Positions 54,995 through 62,392 of a stretch of DNA of 64,000 bases are shown here, piece after piece. Origin of the DNA: Janthinobacterium sp. 64 (GTDB taxonomy: Bacteria > Pseudomonadota > Gammaproteobacteria > Burkholderiales > Burkholderiaceae_D). Position numbers and translations under genes: made by a program. The number at the start of each line of letters is the position of its first letter. Position 1 is the stretch's first letter. The stretch lies in contig NZ_PHUG01000001.1 of the NCBI RefSeq assembly GCF_002813325.1, forward strand, positions 4,588,001 to 4,652,000, given 5' to 3'. The notes beneath the pieces were generated by a model that was not told the origin of the DNA, did no database searches, and saw only the letters and a list, made by a program, of their open reading frames with translations.

Positions 54995-55342
54995 TTAGTC
55001 TGGTATGTCTTTCTTGCTGAAACGCTGCGCCAGTGCCAGCACGACGGGCATGGCGGTGGTGGCGTGCTTGAGCAGCGCGCCGCTGGCCCGCAGCAGCGGC
55101 AGGAAGCGGCGTGGGCGCACGAGCAGCAGGCCCAGCACGGCTCCCCCTAGCATCAGGGGAATTTTAAAACGCGTGGCCAGGGTGTGGCGCAGATTGCCGC
55201 CCGTGAGCGGTTCCAGCAATTGCCGCGTCTGCACGCCCAGGGCCAGGCGCTGCAGCGCGCATTCGGCCAGCAGCGCGTCGCGCCGCTGCGCCAGGCTGGC
55301 AGCCGTGTGCACATGCGATAACTTGGTGGGATGCGTGGTCAT
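54995..55342 (-). CDS. Small YqjK-like membrane protein
   Basis: The 115-residue protein starts at MTTHPTKLSHV, overlapping the stop of the preceding YqjE-like gene (ATGA). It has a charged helical N-terminal half (LAQRRDALLAECALQRLALG) and one or two C-terminal hydrophobic segments (IPLMLGGAVLGLLLV). Size, layout and position after DUF883 and YqjE-like genes match YqjK; sequence identity is too low for a sure call. Confidence 0.65.
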   Translation of the reverse strand: MTTHPTKLSHVHTAASLAQRRDALLAECALQRLALGVQTRQLLEPLTGGNLRHTLATRFKIPLMLGGAVLGLLLVRPRRFLPLLRASGALLKHATTAMPVVLALAQRFSKKDIPD

Positions 55343-55725
55343 GGCCGCTCCGATCCCCGGCGCGCCAGCAATTGCAGCTCGTCCAGGTCTTTGTTCAGTT
55401 CGGAAAGTGTAAAGGACAGCAGTTTCGGCTTGCTGCGGAAACTGGCGCGCACGCCGAGCAGGGTGGCGATGGCGGCAGCGATGAAGACGGCGGCCGTGAT
55501 GGCGATGGCGGCGATGCGGTGCGTGTCCCAGAACAGCACGATGACGAGGAACACGATCAATACGAGGCCGACAAACAGGCACAACAGTGCCAGCATGGCC
55601 AGCGCCAGATACGACAGGAAGCGCAGCGACTCTTCTTCCATTTCCACGGCCGCCAGGGCCAGACGGGTCTGGACGATGGCGGCGAGGGTCGCTGCGACTT
55701 GGGCGACTTGGTGCACGATAGCCAT
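55339..55725 (-). CDS. YqjE / phage-holin-family membrane protein
   Basis: This 128-residue protein has two membrane helices (about 38-65 and 70-93) and charged termini, as in the YqjE family, which databases often label phage holin family protein. It is not part of a prophage. It lies between a DUF883 gene and a YqjK-like gene, forming the yqjD-yqjE-yqjK-type operon linked to stationary-phase membrane or ribosome functions in enterics. Confidence 0.82.
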   Translation of the reverse strand: MAIVHQVAQVAATLAAIVQTRLALAAVEMEEESLRFLSYLALAMLALLCLFVGLVLIVFLVIVLFWDTHRIAAIAITAAVFIAAAIATLLGVRASFRSKPKLLSFTLSELNKDLDELQLLARRGSERP

Positions 55726-55781
55726 ATGCTGCCTTTCGCGTCAGGAGACGGCCCAGGCCGTCGGTACTGCGTCGCTACGGT

Positions 55782-56138
55782 CTAGCGGCGTGACGAGGAA
55801 AGCAGCAGGCCGAACAGCACGCCGACGACGGCGCCGGCGCCCACGGCTTTCCATGGATTGTCTTGCACGTATTCGTCGGTGGCCTTGGCCGCCTTCTTGG
55901 TACGTTCGAGCAAGTCTTCTTCCAGCTTGATCAAGTCTTTCTTGGCCGTTTCCAGGGTGGCGATGAACTTGTCCTTGACGGCTTTGACATTCTCGCCCGT
56001 CTGATCCTTGGCGCCATCAAGCCAGCCTTCCGCTTCATTGATGACGGTTTTCAGGTCGCCGACCAGTTTGTCGCGCGCCTTGTCGGCGTCGGCGAGAATG
56101 CTGTCGCTGCTGGATTTTCCGGTATGTATCGAGCTCAT
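55782..56138 (-). CDS. DUF883 (ElaB/YqjD-type) protein
   Basis: The 118-residue protein has a long amphipathic helical region (about 15-90) and a C-terminal DUF883 anchor: DEYVQDNPWKAVGAGAVVGVL with a glycine-rich membrane helix and RR end. E. coli YqjD and ElaB bind ribosomes and anchor them at the inner membrane in stationary phase. It is the first gene of the three-gene group. Confidence 0.92.
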   Translation of the reverse strand: MSSIHTGKSSSDSILADADKARDKLVGDLKTVINEAEGWLDGAKDQTGENVKAVKDKFIATLETAKKDLIKLEEDLLERTKKAAKATDEYVQDNPWKAVGAGAVVGVLFGLLLSSSRR

Positions 56139-56246
56139 GTATTACCTCATGGAAGTGAAACTGCACAGTGAAATACCAGTGTAGGCAGCTGCGGCCAGGC
56201 TAGTCTTGCGCCGCCTCAAAGGCTACCGCGGCGCAAAGATCATTGC

Positions 56247-57101
56247 TTAACGGAAAGCAAAGTCCAGCACCACGCCCGCAAACACCGCTGCTCCTAGCCA
56301 GTTATTATGCCGGAACGCCGCAAAACACGGCATGCGCTCGCGTGCGCGGATCAGGGTGTAGTGGTAAACGGCGCAGCCGGCCGCCACCAGCAAGCCCGCC
56401 ACATACCAGTAGCGCAAGCCCAGGTGCCAGCCGCAGACCAGCCACAGCAGCAGGAAAGCCGCATAGCACAGCATGATGATGGCCACGTCGTAGCGGCCAA
56501 AGGTGATGGCCGAGGTCTTGATGCCGATCTTTAAGTCATCGTCGCGGTCGACCATCGCGTATTCCGTATCGTAGGCCACGGCCCAGAAGACATTGCCCAG
56601 CAACAGCAGCCAGGCGACGACAGGTACGCCATCCGTGATGGCGGCAAAGCCCATGGGAATGCCGAAGCCAAAGGCGATGCCCAGATACGCTTGCGGAATC
56701 GCAAAGAAGCGCTTGAAGTAGGGATAGGTGCCGGCGATGATGACGGCCGCCACGGACAGTTGCTTGGTCAGCGCGTTGAGGGGCAGGATCAGGCAAAAGG
56801 CCAGTACGGTCAGCACGCCGGCCACGGCCAGCGCTTCCTTGCCGCTGATGCGCCCGCTGGTGATGGGACGCTCGGCCGTGCGCTTGACGAATTTGTCGAT
56901 ATCCTGGTCGGCGTAGTCATTGATGGCGCAGCCGGCCGAGCGCATCAGGAAAGTGCCAAGAATAAAAATGAGCAGCAGCCGCCAGTCCGGCACGCCCTGC
57001 TGCGCCAGCCACAGCGCGCACAGGGTAGGCCACAGCAGCAATACGGTACCGATAGGCTTGTCCAGCCGTATCAGGCGGAAATACAGCGCCAGCTTGTTCA
57101 T
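56247..57101 (-). CDS. ubiA: 4-hydroxybenzoate polyprenyltransferase UbiA
   Basis: This 284-residue integral membrane prenyltransferase has the two aspartate-rich motifs, NDYADQDID and [12 protein letters not shown]. It attaches the polyprenyl chain to 4-hydroxybenzoate in ubiquinone synthesis. About eight to nine membrane helices are visible. It lies 58 bp downstream of oxyR on the same strand. Confidence 0.95.
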   Translation of the reverse strand: MNKLALYFRLIRLDKPIGTVLLLWPTLCALWLAQQGVPDWRLLLIFILGTFLMRSAGCAINDYADQDIDKFVKRTAERPITSGRISGKEALAVAGVLTVLAFCLILPLNALTKQLSVAAVIIAGTYPYFKRFFAIPQAYLGIAFGFGIPMGFAAITDGVPVVAWLLLLGNVFWAVAYDTEYAMVDRDDDLKIGIKTSAITFGRYDVAIIMLCYAAFLLLWLVCGWHLGLRYWYVAGLLVAAGCAVYHYTLIRARERMPCFAAFRHNNWLGAAVFAGVVLDFAFR

Positions 57102-57142
57102 GGAAGACTCGATCTTGTTGAAGAGAAAGGTCGATTATCGCA

Positions 57143-57164
57143 AATAGTATGTAAATGTACTATT
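57143..57164. repeat. Short inverted repeat between oxyR and ubiA
   Basis: AATAGTA and TACTATT, 8 bp apart, straddle the oxyR stop codon. The site is AT-rich compared with its surroundings and could be a weak terminator or a ubiA promoter-proximal operator. Confidence 0.3.
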
Positions 57165-58098
57165 CGTCGTCTTCGCACAAGGGGGTGATGCCGGGCAAGT
57201 CGCAGCCAGCGATGGCTGCGCACAGGGCATCGATGGCGGCCTTGCGTGTAAAACTCTTGCGCCACAGCATGACCACCCGGCGCGATGGCACGGGGGCGGC
57301 GAAGGGCCGGTATGCGAGCATGCCCTCGGTCGCGTGCATATTGGCGACGGAAGCGCGCGGCAAGACCGTCAGGCCGATGCCGCTGGCCACCATGTGGCGG
57401 ATGGTTTCCAGCGAAGAACCTTCAAAGGTGCGCTGCATGCCGTTGCCGGGCGAGGAAAAGCGCGCCATTTCGGGACACACTTCCAGCACCTGGTCGCGGA
57501 AGCAGTGGCCATTGCCCAGCAGCAGCATGGTTTCCGATTTCAAGTCTTGCGCGGCGATTTTTTCACGCGCCGCCCATGGATGCTGGCGCGGCATGGCGAC
57601 GACGAACGGTTCGTCATACAGTTCCTGCATGGCCATGCCGTGGTCGGGCAGGGGCAGGGCCATGATGGCCACGTCCAGTTCGCCCTGGCGCAGCAATTCG
57701 AGCAGGCGAACCGTGAAGTTTTCCTGCAAAATCAAAGGCATTTGCGGCACCTGGTCTATCATGGCCTTGACCAGGGGCGGCAGCAGGTAGGGGCCGATCG
57801 TGTAGATCACGCCCAGGCGCAGGGGGCCGGCCAGCGGGTCCTTGTTTTGCTTGGCGAGTTCCTTGATGGCGGCCGTCTGTTCCAGCACGCGTTCGGCTTG
57901 CGCGATGATCTGCGCGCCCAGGGGCGTGACGGAGATTTCCGCGCCGCCCCGTTCGAACAGGACCACGCCCAATTCGTCTTCGAGTTTCTTGATGGCCACT
58001 GACAGGGTCGGCTGGGCAACGAAGCACGCTTCGGCGGCGTGGCCGAAGTGCTTCGCGCGCGCGACTGCAACGATATATTTCAGTTCAGTCAGTGTCAT
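57160..58098 (-). CDS. oxyR: Hydrogen peroxide-sensing LysR regulator OxyR
   Basis: This 312-residue LysR-type regulator has an N-terminal winged helix (MTLTELKYIVAVARAKHFGHAA). The redox cysteines fall exactly at Cys199 and Cys208 (NGHCFRDQVLEVC), the residues that form the activating disulfide in E. coli OxyR. It should control peroxide defence genes. The glutathione peroxidase and di-heme peroxidase in this window are possible targets, not shown. Confidence 0.96.
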   Translation of the reverse strand: MTLTELKYIVAVARAKHFGHAAEACFVAQPTLSVAIKKLEDELGVVLFERGGAEISVTPLGAQIIAQAERVLEQTAAIKELAKQNKDPLAGPLRLGVIYTIGPYLLPPLVKAMIDQVPQMPLILQENFTVRLLELLRQGELDVAIMALPLPDHGMAMQELYDEPFVVAMPRQHPWAAREKIAAQDLKSETMLLLGNGHCFRDQVLEVCPEMARFSSPGNGMQRTFEGSSLETIRHMVASGIGLTVLPRASVANMHATEGMLAYRPFAAPVPSRRVVMLWRKSFTRKAAIDALCAAIAGCDLPGITPLCEDDE

Positions 58099-58197
58099 AG
58101 TTTGATTGAAACACAGGAAGTGCTTACTTGCAATGAATGAAAGGTGGCGCGCACGTGAAACTGTGGCGCCGATGGCGTATTGTAGCGGATCGCCCCC

Positions 58198-58203
58198 TAT
58201 AAT
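58198..58203 (+). promoter_or_regulatory. Candidate -10 box for rfaE2
   Basis: A perfect TATAAT about 70 bp before the ATG, flanked by GCCCC and GGGGC, with no clear -35 element at 17 bp. Confidence 0.35.
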
Positions 58204-58275
58204 GCGGGGCCGGGCGGCGAAGGCAGAGGGTTGTCGGCGCTGGCGTGATCCTACTTAACACTACAAGAGATATCC

Positions 58276-58758
58276 ATGCCTGATTTTGAAAACAAACTGT
58301 GCGGCCGTGACGAACTGCGCGCCCGCGCCGCAGCGCTGCCGAAACCGGTGGTGGTGACGAATGGCGTGTTCGACATTCTGCACCGCGGCCACGTGACGTA
58401 CCTGGCGCAGGCGCGCGCGCTGGGCGCCTCGCTGGTGGTGGCCGTGAATACCGATGCCTCGGTAAAACGCCTGGGCAAGGGCGACGACCGTCCCCTGAAC
58501 AGCTGCGAAGACCGCATGGCCGTGCTGGCCGCGCTGGAAGCGGTGAGCCTGGTGGTGCCATTCTCGGAAGACAGCGCCCTGGAAGTGGTGCAGGAGATCG
58601 AACCGGACATCTATGCCAAGGGCGGCGACTACGACATGGCGGCCATCCCTGAAGGCAAGGCCGTGCTGGCGTATGGCGGCCAGGCCGTGGCCATCGATTT
58701 CGCGCACGACCGCTCGACCACCAAGCTGCTGACGAAAGTGCGCGCGCAGCAGGGCTGA
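58276..58758 (+). CDS. rfaE2: Heptose 1-phosphate adenylyltransferase RfaE2/HldC
   Basis: This 160-residue nucleotidyltransferase of the cytidylyltransferase-like fold has the nucleotide motif TNGVFDILHRGHVTYL (HxGH). AVNTDASVKRLGKG and the C-terminal RSTTKLL (S-T-T-x-L/K) motif are also present. It activates D-glycero-beta-D-manno-heptose 1-phosphate with ATP for LPS core synthesis. The kinase half is not fused here and must be a separate gene. Confidence 0.94.
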   Translation: MPDFENKLCGRDELRARAAALPKPVVVTNGVFDILHRGHVTYLAQARALGASLVVAVNTDASVKRLGKGDDRPLNSCEDRMAVLAALEAVSLVVPFSEDSALEVVQEIEPDIYAKGGDYDMAAIPEGKAVLAYGGQAVAIDFAHDRSTTKLLTKVRAQQG

Positions 58759-58760
58759 GG

Positions 58761-58782
58761 AACGCCGTCAATGCGCCGTCAA
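58761..58782 (+). repeat. Perfect tandem 11-bp repeat upstream of the tubulin-like cluster
   Basis: CGCCGTCAATG occurs twice without a gap (58761-58771 and 58772-58782), directly abutting the candidate -35 element at 58783. An 11-bp period puts both copies on the same DNA face, as in OmpR/PhoB-type activator sites. Confidence 0.6.
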
Positions 58783-58811
58783 TGTTTTCATACAGATAAA
58801 AAGACGTTACT
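58783..58811 (+). promoter_or_regulatory. Candidate promoter of the tubulin-like cluster
   Basis: TTTTCA (58783-58788) and TACTAT (58806-58811) are spaced by exactly 17 bp. Each matches the housekeeping consensus at four of six positions. A weak promoter next to the tandem repeat suggests activation. Confidence 0.4.
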
Positions 58812-58898
58812 ATGAGAACTGCCAGGGTTGCGACCTCGTTGCGTCAGCCCCAGCACCCGTTACACCGCCTGATATGCATTGCTAGTCATAGAAAATAC

Positions 58899-60407
58899 AT
58901 GGATCTTAAAACTTCTGGGGATTGGGCCGTGCCCTCCGGCGTCTGGTACGTCGACGACGATGGTGCGTGGAGCATGCAGCGCAGCGCAGACGGCCAGAAC
59001 GTCTCGCCCCTGCTGAGCCAGGCCGATATCGGCAAGCTGATGCACGCGCGGCGCCTGCCGGCTGCCGCCGGCGCGCCCGTGCGGCTGTTTCCGCCCGAAT
59101 TTGCGTTCGATCCCGCCTCGGGCGCGGCCTTGCAGGTGCCGCCCGAGGCGGCCGCCACGCCGTCCGGGGTGCCGCCTTGGGTGCCCCCTTTCGGCGCACA
59201 CCCCGTCAGCGACGTGCCGCCGGCCGGCGCGGCCGGCTTGCGCCAGGCCAGCGTGCCCCTGAAGCTGGCGGACCAGCGCGCGCGCGAAGAGCATGCGCAA
59301 GCCGATGCCTCGCTGCCCATGCCGCCACCGGGCGAATACGAATTCTTTTCCGCGCAGTTCGGCACCAGCGCGCCCGCGCTGCTGGCGCTCGACCCGCGCA
59401 AGGCCGTCTTGCACGCCTGGCTGCCCGCCTCGAAACGCTGGCTGGCGCTGGACCCCGACCATGGTGGCTTGCTGGCCGAATCGGACCTGGCCCACGGCGC
59501 CTGGCGCGCCGAGCTGGTGCCGGAGTTCAACAGCGTGCTGGTCTTGCCGACCAGCCATGGCCTCGCTTGCATCCGTCCCGACGTGCCGTCGCTCACTTAC
59601 GTGGTCGAGCACGTGGGCGGCGCGCCGTGCGTGGCTGCGCCCGTCTGGTTCCAGAATCGTTTGTGGGCGCCTTTGCGCGACGACGATGGCCGCATCCGCT
59701 TCGTCAATCTTGACGCACAACAAAAGCCGGGCAGCGACGTGCTGCTCGACGGCATGATGGACCTCGGTGCCGTCGGCGCGCCCGTGGCCTACAACCGCAT
59801 GGCCGTGTGGCCGTGCGCCAACGGCCAGCTGCGCTTGCAGCTGCAGCCCGATGGCAATGTGGCCGCCTCGTTCACGCCGTGGCCCGAAGGGCTGGTGCCG
59901 CACTTCGAATTCGGCAGCCCCTACCTGTCGCGCGACGGTGGCCTGTGGCAATTGTGCTTTGAAAGCCGGCGCGGCACTTATGTCTATGTGAAACTGGGCG
60001 CCCAGGTCGAGAAGGCCGACGCGCTGGCGCCGCGCCTGTGTTCGGGCAGCTTCAATTACCGCTTCGCCACCAAGCTGAAAACGGCGCCGTGGGAAGAGCC
60101 GGAACACGGCGACGATGGCGGCAAGAACCAGGCCGTCATGCCGCTGCTCGAATCGGGCGCCGAGTCCGGTGTCAGCAGCAGCGTCTTCGGCGTCAAGTTC
60201 GCCACCAGCGCCGGCCTGTCGAGCGTGCTGCGCTCGAACGAGCGCCTGGCGGCCCAGCTGGTGCAGGACGATGAATTGCGCGAAACCGTGTTCCATACGT
60301 TTGCCGTCAGCGAACCGTGGCGCTTGCGCCTGTTTGTCCATGAAGGCACGCTGTGGGCATATCACCGGCTGCTGTCGCGCATCGATGGCTGGGCCTTGCA
60401 GGCATGA
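58899..60407 (+). CDS. Cytosolic beta-propeller-like protein of tubulin cluster
   Basis: I start at 58899 (MDLKTSGDW, 502 aa). No signal peptide or membrane helix is seen. The N-terminus (WAVPSGVWYVDDDGAWSM) and a Pro/Ala-rich linker (about 60-135) precede a beta-rich region. There, three blade-like repeats begin at about residues 245 (VAAPVWFQNRLWAPL), 292 (VGAPVAYNRMAVWP) and 338 (FGSPYLSRDGGLWQL), each about 46-47 residues long with a W on the second strand. This suggests a partial or divergent beta-propeller. I recognise no family. Its stop overlaps the next start (ATGA), so it is coupled to the vWA-like gene. Confidence 0.75.
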   Translation: MDLKTSGDWAVPSGVWYVDDDGAWSMQRSADGQNVSPLLSQADIGKLMHARRLPAAAGAPVRLFPPEFAFDPASGAALQVPPEAAATPSGVPPWVPPFGAHPVSDVPPAGAAGLRQASVPLKLADQRAREEHAQADASLPMPPPGEYEFFSAQFGTSAPALLALDPRKAVLHAWLPASKRWLALDPDHGGLLAESDLAHGAWRAELVPEFNSVLVLPTSHGLACIRPDVPSLTYVVEHVGGAPCVAAPVWFQNRLWAPLRDDDGRIRFVNLDAQQKPGSDVLLDGMMDLGAVGAPVAYNRMAVWPCANGQLRLQLQPDGNVAASFTPWPEGLVPHFEFGSPYLSRDGGLWQLCFESRRGTYVYVKLGAQVEKADALAPRLCSGSFNYRFATKLKTAPWEEPEHGDDGGKNQAVMPLLESGAESGVSSSVFGVKFATSAGLSSVLRSNERLAAQLVQDDELRETVFHTFAVSEPWRLRLFVHEGTLWAYHRLLSRIDGWALQA

Positions 60408-61873
60408 AGGCGCGCTTACTGAGCGTGGCCTGCGCCGCGTTGTTCAGCGCTGCCGCCGCGCACGCGGCCGGCATCCAGCAAGCGTTTCTGGTGCAAAATT
60501 CGGGCTGGATGGAGCCGTTCTACACGGATGAACACTCGCAACTGAAAGCGCTGGTGGGCGCCGTGGCGCAGGCCGCTACAAACCCGTCCGATAAAGTCTA
60601 TACCCTGGCCTTCAGCCAGAGCAGCGGCAGCAATGTGTCGCCCGCACTGATCGGGCAGGGGCAGGGCGGCGCCGGCGTGGCGGGCCAGCTGGCCAGTCTG
60701 GGCCTGGCGCGCAAGAGCGCCGGCGGCGCGCTGGCCGACACGGATTTCCAGGAAGCCGTGACCAAAACCATCACGGGGCCGTTCCAGTCCGCCTCCGGCA
60801 TCGTGTGGATCTTTACGAATAACAAGAACAGCCCCAACAACGACAGCCAGACGGCCGAGCGCAACCGCGACTTTTACCGCTTGCTGCATCTGGAACCGTC
60901 GATCACCAAGACCTTGGTGTTTCCGCTGCGCATGCCCGTGCAGGGCAAGCTGTACAGCGCCAAGGGCTTGATGGTGTATGCGCTCGCATATGGCCAGCCC
61001 GCGTCCGAGGCGTTGACCCGCATCCTGGCCGAAGGGCGGCTGTCGCAAGTGCTGACGCGCCCGCCCGCGCGCTTGAAACCGGTAGACCAGGATGCCGTGC
61101 GCATCGTGCCCCAGTCCGTCAAGAACAGCGCCAACGTACACGCCAGCCTGGGCCGCGACGGGCGCACCATCGTGCTCGACGTCGATGCGGCCAAGCTGGT
61201 GCCGCAAGTGGTGCTGCAAGCGTCCTTGCAAAACATGTTTTTCCCGTACGTGATCGACAGCGCCAAAGTGCACGCGAGCCTGGCGGGCCAGAACGCGCCG
61301 CTGCACGTTGCGCCAGATCAAATCCGCCAGCTGCAGCCGGGTGCCAGCCAGGCCGTGCAGGTACAGTTTGCGTTGCCGATGGCGCAGATTCCGTCGCCGT
61401 GGTCGGCGCAGGCGATCGCCGCCATGGGCAAGCAAGTGATGCTGCCGATGCAGGCGCAAGTGGGCCTGTCGGAACAGCGGCTGGCGCTGGCGTCCAGCTT
61501 TGGCAAGGATTTGCAGGAACTGTTCCCCGGCGACCCGATTTCCAGCATGTTCACGCCGCCCGACAGCGTGCGCGCCTCGCAGGCAACGATCCCGCTGCTG
61601 GTGCGCATCCAGTATCCGCTCTTGCCCGTGCTGGTGATACTGGGCGGCGTGCTGGCGCTCGTGCTGGGTTTGCTGGCGCTGGGTTTGCTGGGCACGCGCG
61701 CCACGCGCTACAAGGTGATGGCCGACGGCGTGCAGCGGCAAGTGCTGTTGAAACCGTTCAAGAGCGTGCAGATCCGCGATGACGACGGCCGCGACATCGG
61801 CGAACTCAAGCGGGGCCTGGGCCAGCCCGCCGTCGTGCGCGTAGCCGAAGGCCATACCCTGAGCCTGGCCTGA
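60404..61873 (+). CDS. Exported, membrane-anchored vWA-like protein
   Basis: The start at 60404 (MKARLLSV, 489 aa) overlaps the previous stop. A signal peptide ends near AHA (about 1-21). A vWA-like fold follows (about 24-200). The strand FLVQNSGWM (28-36) aligns with the MIDAS motif (DxSxS) of vWA domains but has Q31 and W35 at metal positions, and IFTNNKN (about 137-142) replaces the later Asp. A beta-rich middle (about 230-400) leads to one membrane helix (about 404-432) and a cytosolic tail of about 57 residues (beta-rich, FHA-like at most). It may link periplasm and cytosol. Confidence 0.7.
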   Translation: MKARLLSVACAALFSAAAAHAAGIQQAFLVQNSGWMEPFYTDEHSQLKALVGAVAQAATNPSDKVYTLAFSQSSGSNVSPALIGQGQGGAGVAGQLASLGLARKSAGGALADTDFQEAVTKTITGPFQSASGIVWIFTNNKNSPNNDSQTAERNRDFYRLLHLEPSITKTLVFPLRMPVQGKLYSAKGLMVYALAYGQPASEALTRILAEGRLSQVLTRPPARLKPVDQDAVRIVPQSVKNSANVHASLGRDGRTIVLDVDAAKLVPQVVLQASLQNMFFPYVIDSAKVHASLAGQNAPLHVAPDQIRQLQPGASQAVQVQFALPMAQIPSPWSAQAIAAMGKQVMLPMQAQVGLSEQRLALASSFGKDLQELFPGDPISSMFTPPDSVRASQATIPLLVRIQYPLLPVLVILGGVLALVLGLLALGLLGTRATRYKVMADGVQRQVLLKPFKSVQIRDDDGRDIGELKRGLGQPAVVRVAEGHTLSLA

Positions 61874-61917
61874 ACAATCACTCCCTAAAAATTCCTTCCA
61901 TTCAACAGAGGCATACC

Positions 61918-62358
61918 ATGGCGCAAGACACCCCAAAAGACAATGCAGGTTTCACCTTGCCAGCACCGGCGTCCGCGCCGCCCGCCGCCGATGCACCGGC
62001 TGCCGGCGCTGCGGCTACCACGGCCACGACCGAAGCTGCACCCGCGTTGGACCCTGCCAGCACGACCGACACCTCGTCGCGCGACACCCTGGTCGGCGGC
62101 GTGGTGCTGTTGCTGCTGTTCATCGCCTTTTTCTTTGCCAAGAATGCCTATGCAAATGGCCTGGTGGCCAAGCGCGTGCCGCCGAACAAGGCCAATGCCT
62201 CGGGCTGGTGGCTGTTCATCTTCCTGGCCAGCCTGGCGACCGGTGTCGTGCTGGCCGCCGTAAACGCGCATAAATTCCTCGCGCCACTGTTCATGGGACC
62301 GCTGGTGCTGGTGGGCTTGGTCGCCCTGTTGCTGACTTTTACTTCCAGCCGCCGTTAA
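61918..62358 (+). CDS. Small multi-pass membrane protein of tubulin cluster
   Basis: This 146-residue protein has an Ala/Pro/Thr-rich disordered N-terminus (about 1-55). Three hydrophobic helices follow (about 58-80, 97-118 and 122-141), with a conserved-looking loop RVPPNKANASGWW, and the chain ends SSRR. No family is recognised. It sits 44 bp after the vWA-like gene and 34 bp before the tubulin-like gene, and probably anchors or recruits partners at the inner membrane (inferred). Confidence 0.75.
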   Translation: MAQDTPKDNAGFTLPAPASAPPAADAPAAGAAATTATTEAAPALDPASTTDTSSRDTLVGGVVLLLLFIAFFFAKNAYANGLVAKRVPPNKANASGWWLFIFLASLATGVVLAAVNAHKFLAPLFMGPLVLVGLVALLLTFTSSRR

Positions 62359-62392
62359 GCACGCCGTAACACGCATCATCGAAGGAATCACC

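Noticed and set aside
55339..55725. Possible prophage remnant (holin-family protein)
   Set aside because: The neighbours are DUF883 and YqjK-like genes, the chromosomal yqjDEK arrangement. No phage structural, lysis or integrase genes are present.
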